A DNA stretch of 7,152 nt from Nitrososphaera sp. Lineage in GTDB: Archaea; Thermoproteota; Nitrososphaeria; Nitrososphaerales; Nitrososphaeraceae. The DNA lies in the NCBI GenBank assembly GCA_025929855.1, contig JAICPK010000047.1, forward strand, positions 1-7,152, in the 5' to 3' direction. Within the stretch, counting starts at the first letter, position 1. Each line of letters opens with the position of its first letter. Under the pieces are notes generated by a model that saw only the letters and a program-made list of their open reading frames with translations, made no database searches and was not told where the DNA came from. Of this stretch, positions 5,340 through 7,152 are shown one piece after another. Made by a program: the position numbers and the translations under genes.

Positions 5340-5729
5340 TTAGCCTGTCGGGGGTTGTTCTTCCGGTTTAATCTCTTCTGCTTCTGAGCTTGCGTAGTCC
5401 TGAAGTTCCGGCTTTTCCTCTTCGCTGACTGGAGGACTAATAACATCTTTTGATTGATCGGTTGATTGTTGCTGTTCTACCTGTTGTTGCTCTCCTCCAT
5501 CAATAGTTTCAGCTGTTGCAAATCTGTCTCCTACGTGCGTTACCCTTACTCTAGCTTTCTGCCCGACCCTCCCACCTTTCACAAAAACAATAAATCCTTG
5601 AATTCTGGCAACTCCGTCGCCTTTTCGACTTATCTCGGTGACTTGAACATCGTATTCCTTACCACTTTCAACTGGCTTTGGACCACCAAAGCGACTGCCT
5701 CCAAAACGTCCTCCTCGTCTGTACGACAT
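5340..5729 (-). CDS. TRAM-domain RNA-binding protein, 129 aa
   Basis: Stand-alone TRAM protein, a beta-barrel RNA-binding module found alone in archaea, where such proteins are thought to act as RNA chaperones. The domain spans about 18-76: SGKEYDVQVTEISRKGDGVA (22-41), then the beta strands FIVFVKGGRVGQKARVRVTH (46-65) and the closing FATAETI. Before it is a short Gly/Arg/Phe-rich head (RRGGRFGGSRFGG, 4-16), similar to RGG boxes. After it comes a disordered tail with a Gln repeat (EQQQVEQQQ, 80-88) and many Glu, ending EEIKPEEQPPTG. The protein is strongly split in charge: basic head, acidic tail. ATG 5729 fits a TATA box 29 bases upstream. Many archaeal TRAM proteins are only about 60-75 residues, so the tail is an addition. 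Confidence 0.92.
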   Translation of the reverse strand: MSYRRGGRFGGSRFGGPKPVESGKEYDVQVTEISRKGDGVARIQGFIVFVKGGRVGQKARVRVTHVGDRFATAETIDGGEQQQVEQQQSTDQSKDVISPPVSEEEKPELQDYASSEAEEIKPEEQPPTG

Positions 5730-5753
5730 TCACTTTGTAGTGGACGGCATGGC

Positions 5754-5763
5754 AATTAAATAG
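5754..5763 (-). promoter_or_regulatory. TATA box of the TRAM gene
   Basis: The minus strand reads CTATTTAATT, centred about 29 bases before the ATG at 5729. This is compatible with a leaderless or very short-leader mRNA. Confidence 0.5.
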
Positions 5764-5941
5764 AGGTGATGTAATTCTCTTTCAAATTGTTCCAGGTGAT
5801 ATCTTATTCAATAGTTAATTTTAATAATCTTCTAGAATCCTATACAATAATATTAGGCTAGATAAGAAGACAGTCATCTAGTACAATCATTAGTGCTAGT
5901 TAAATCCTTGTTGTGGCAATCAATGTTAGACCAACACTAAA

Positions 5942-6124
5942 TTGGCTACAAACTCAACCGATGAACCCTTGCCTTCTTGGCAGGCCGACGATGAACAGAA
6001 ATATCATCATTTGGATTATGATGATGCAACTATTGAAGGTTTGATGCATTATTTCAAATTTCAAACGTATTCTGAGCTGCGCTGGTTTCTGCGATGTATA
6101 AGAAAAAACGAATCCTTAAGCTAG
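5942..6124 (+). CDS. Small conserved-looking protein, 60 aa, paralog of the convergent gene
   Basis: Unrecognised 60-residue protein. It has an acidic, disordered-looking start (ATNSTDEPLPSWQADDEQK), then HH-LDYDDATIE (22-32), MHYFK (35-39), and a hydrophobic, basic helix (SELRWFLRCIRKN, 44-56). The segment from Tyr26 on matches the protein encoded on the opposite strand at 6116-6286: both have YDD-TIE----YFK----S followed by IR-N. This mutual likeness is the main evidence that it is real. The start is TTG 5942; only three sense codons separate it from an upstream in-frame TAG, so no other usual start exists. A GTTAAATCC box (5899-5907) could give a 13-base leader. Its end overlaps the paralog's end by 9 bases. 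Confidence 0.62.
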   Translation: MATNSTDEPLPSWQADDEQKYHHLDYDDATIEGLMHYFKFQTYSELRWFLRCIRKNESLS

Positions 6125-6286
6125 AACGTCGTGATTGATCCTGTTCCCTCTTATATACTTCAATAATGCATCAGAGTCATGTTCAACCTTGAAATACTGC
6201 TTCATATTTTCAATTGTCTTGTCATCATACACATGATGATGTTTCCTATTGATCTCTTGCTTTTCTCTAAAAATTTCTGATGTCAT
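6116..6286 (-). CDS. Small conserved-looking protein, 56 aa, paralog of the convergent gene
   Basis: A minus-strand ATG at 6286-6284 opens 56 residues: charged helix MTSEIFREKQEINRK, three His (16-18), YDDKTIE (20-26), QYFK (30-33), then a short helix ending YIRGNRINHDVLA. Its core matches the plus-strand protein at 5942-6124 with 10 identities over 19 gap-free residues, counted from YDD to the shared Ser. A TATA box (TTTATTTATG on the minus strand, 6306-6316) sits about 25 bases before the ATG, so the mRNA is probably leaderless. The shared nine bases TTAAGCTAG (6116-6124) hold both stop codons. No family is recognised; the small size and His/Asp-rich core could suggest a small helical binding protein, but that is a guess. 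Confidence 0.7.
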   Translation of the reverse strand: MTSEIFREKQEINRKHHHVYDDKTIENMKQYFKVEHDSDALLKYIRGNRINHDVLA

Positions 6287-6305
6287 AGTAGAATTTGGCG
6301 TTCAT

Positions 6306-6316
6306 CATAAATAAAG
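6306..6316 (-). promoter_or_regulatory. TATA box of the 56-aa small gene
   Basis: The minus strand reads CTTTATTTATG, centred about 25 bases before the ATG at 6286, a standard leaderless spacing. Confidence 0.5.
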
Positions 6317-6430
6317 AGTTTCGTTATATGGTGATAATTCAACTTGCTAACTCAGACTTTTAAGGTATGGCGGTTTTGTATCTACCTGAAAACGGAAAAG
6401 GATGGTCATTGTTATCTTTTCATCTTGTCG

Positions 6431-6626
6431 TCAGATGGATTTTATTATACCTGTTGGTAGAGAGTCCATTAACTGGAATTTGCCAATAGTCTGCTTGATA
6501 TTGTCCGCCAAGTATTCAAATTCTTTTGAAATTCAATTGTGGTTTATTATCAGCTGCCTATTACAATTTGATCAACTTGATCAACTGAGGTTCTGCAACA
6601 TGCATTGCTCTACCTGCAATCTGTAT
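6431..6626 (-). pseudogene. Possible remnants of a minus-strand gene
   Basis: Two short protein-like stretches lie in different minus-strand frames. The first is IQIAGRAMHVAEPQLIKLIK (6626-6564, no start, ends TAA). The second begins ISKEFEYLADNIKQTIGKFQ (from 6532, ends TGA 6433-6431). The second resembles the end of methyl-accepting chemotaxis proteins ('LA--I---IgkFql'). Stops and frame changes between them suggest decay. The likeness is weak and the pieces are short, so chance is possible. Confidence 0.25.
6568..6585. repeat. 9-base tandem repeat
   Basis: TTGATCAAC occurs twice in a row without mismatch; each copy contains the palindrome TTGATCAA. Confidence 0.6.
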
Positions 6627-6691
6627 TCATAAATATCAATAAGATTTTATCATCATAATTCACAGTTCTCTCCCAACCATTTGTCAGAGCT

Positions 6692-6848
6692 ATGGATGAC
6701 AACAACGACAAAATTGTTGTTGCTCTCCGAAATTCGTTGATGTGGAATAATTGTTCAACTAGATATTATTGAATGATAATAAAAATCGTCCCTGCTTGAA
6801 AACGAAGAGGAAAAGAGGGTATATGAAGCCTCGCTAAAGGTGTGTTAA
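6692..6848 (+). pseudogene. Possible broken small plus-strand gene
   Basis: ATG 6692 opens MDDNNDKIVVALRNSLMWNN, then stops at 6770-6772. A second protein-like stretch, SSLLENEEEKRVYEASLKVC (6786-6845), follows in another frame, has no start of its own and ends at TAA 6846-6848. Together they look like the two ends of one gene split by a frameshift and stops, but no family is recognised and the evidence is thin. Confidence 0.22.
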
Positions 6849-7119
6849 TACATGCATCATGCAATTTGGTCAATAGTATACCGAGTAAAGCAAATCAAGT
6901 GATATCGATGAATCCTGTATGATCTGACAACAAACTATGCTCTTATGTTTATTATTATCCTCATACATTTTCCATCATTTATTAAAGCACAGTGGCACTA
7001 TGCATGCGCATCTCACATTTGAGAGTTGATTCTATCAAATCGATCTGCATGAATGTAGACAGAAATTATTGTTGAAACATATAATAATAACGACATGTTC
7101 TAACCGCTAAACAAACCCA

Positions 7120-7146
7120 CCAGCTGACCTCGAAGAGATCAGCTGG
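7120..7146. repeat. Strong hairpin at the right edge
   Basis: CCAGCTGA (7120-7127) and TCAGCTGG (7139-7146) pair perfectly. Inside, after one C/A mismatch, CTC and GAG pair around a GAA loop. The stem has 11 pairs with one mismatch. Its function is unknown; it may be a transcript end, an element end or an operator for a gene beyond the window. Confidence 0.5.
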
Positions 7147-7152
7147 CAAGGA

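Larger units (their letters stand above)
6287..7152. other. 866-base AT-rich region without an intact gene
   Basis: No frame on either strand combines length, a start and convincing protein content. It contains the promoter of the 56-aa gene, minus-strand protein-like fragments (6431-6626), plus-strand fragments (6692-6848), an exact 9-base tandem repeat TTGATCAAC (6568-6585), small hairpins, and a strong hairpin at the right edge. It may be intergenic sequence holding decayed genes. Confidence 0.5.

Noticed and set aside
5466..5759. 97-codon plus-strand frame opposite the TRAM gene
   Set aside because: Antisense of a clear TRAM domain; Ser-rich translation without any pattern.
6367..6632. 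Plus-strand frames of 40 codons (from 6367) and 76 codons (from 6402)
   Set aside because: Both lack a well-placed promoter, have Cys/Leu/Ile-rich shadow-like translations, and lie opposite minus-strand fragments that look more protein-like.

Overview
The window looks like chromosomal DNA of an ammonia-oxidizing thaumarchaeon, most likely of the Nitrososphaera type. The evidence is an archaeal-style Amt ammonium transporter with a signal peptide, A/T-rich TATA boxes 25-31 bases ahead of start codons (leaderless or nearly leaderless mRNAs), almost no Shine-Dalgarno sites, a stand-alone TRAM-domain protein and an archaeal OGG1-type glycosylase. There are no rRNA or tRNA genes, CRISPR array or insertion sequence. 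The genus is inferred from protein character only.

Layout, left to right. 1-128: possible 5' end of a minus-strand gene running off the left edge. 211-230: TATA-centred palindrome, then amt (248-1777, +). 1778-2179: non-coding, with T-tract and hairpin terminator candidates and short repeats. 2180-2371 (+): small protein resembling RiPP-leader/Nif11-type peptides. 2557-2727 (-): 56-residue membrane protein, followed on the same strand by the OGG1-like glycosylase (2789-3652). 3871-4182 (+): AbrB/SpoVT-type protein with a helical N-terminal extension, directly abutting the convergent alpha/beta hydrolase (4183-4995, -), whose start is preceded by a perfect 18-bp palindrome. 5340-5729 (-): TRAM protein with a Gly/Arg-rich head and an acidic tail. 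5942-6124 (+) and 6116-6286 (-): two small, convergent, mutually homologous genes that overlap at their stops. 6287-7152: about 870 bases with no convincing intact gene, only protein-like fragments and a strong hairpin at the right edge.

No single pathway ties the genes together. Amt imports ammonium/ammonia for energy metabolism and assimilation, the glycosylase repairs oxidized guanine, the TRAM protein probably binds RNA, and the AbrB/hydrolase pair may be a regulator with a neighbouring metabolic enzyme. The most noteworthy signals are the inverted paralogous small-gene pair, the two palindromes at the amt and hydrolase promoters, and a related sequence touching the glycosylase start. I see no complete novel multi-gene system; the small-gene pair and the AbrB fusion/hydrolase pair are the best leads.
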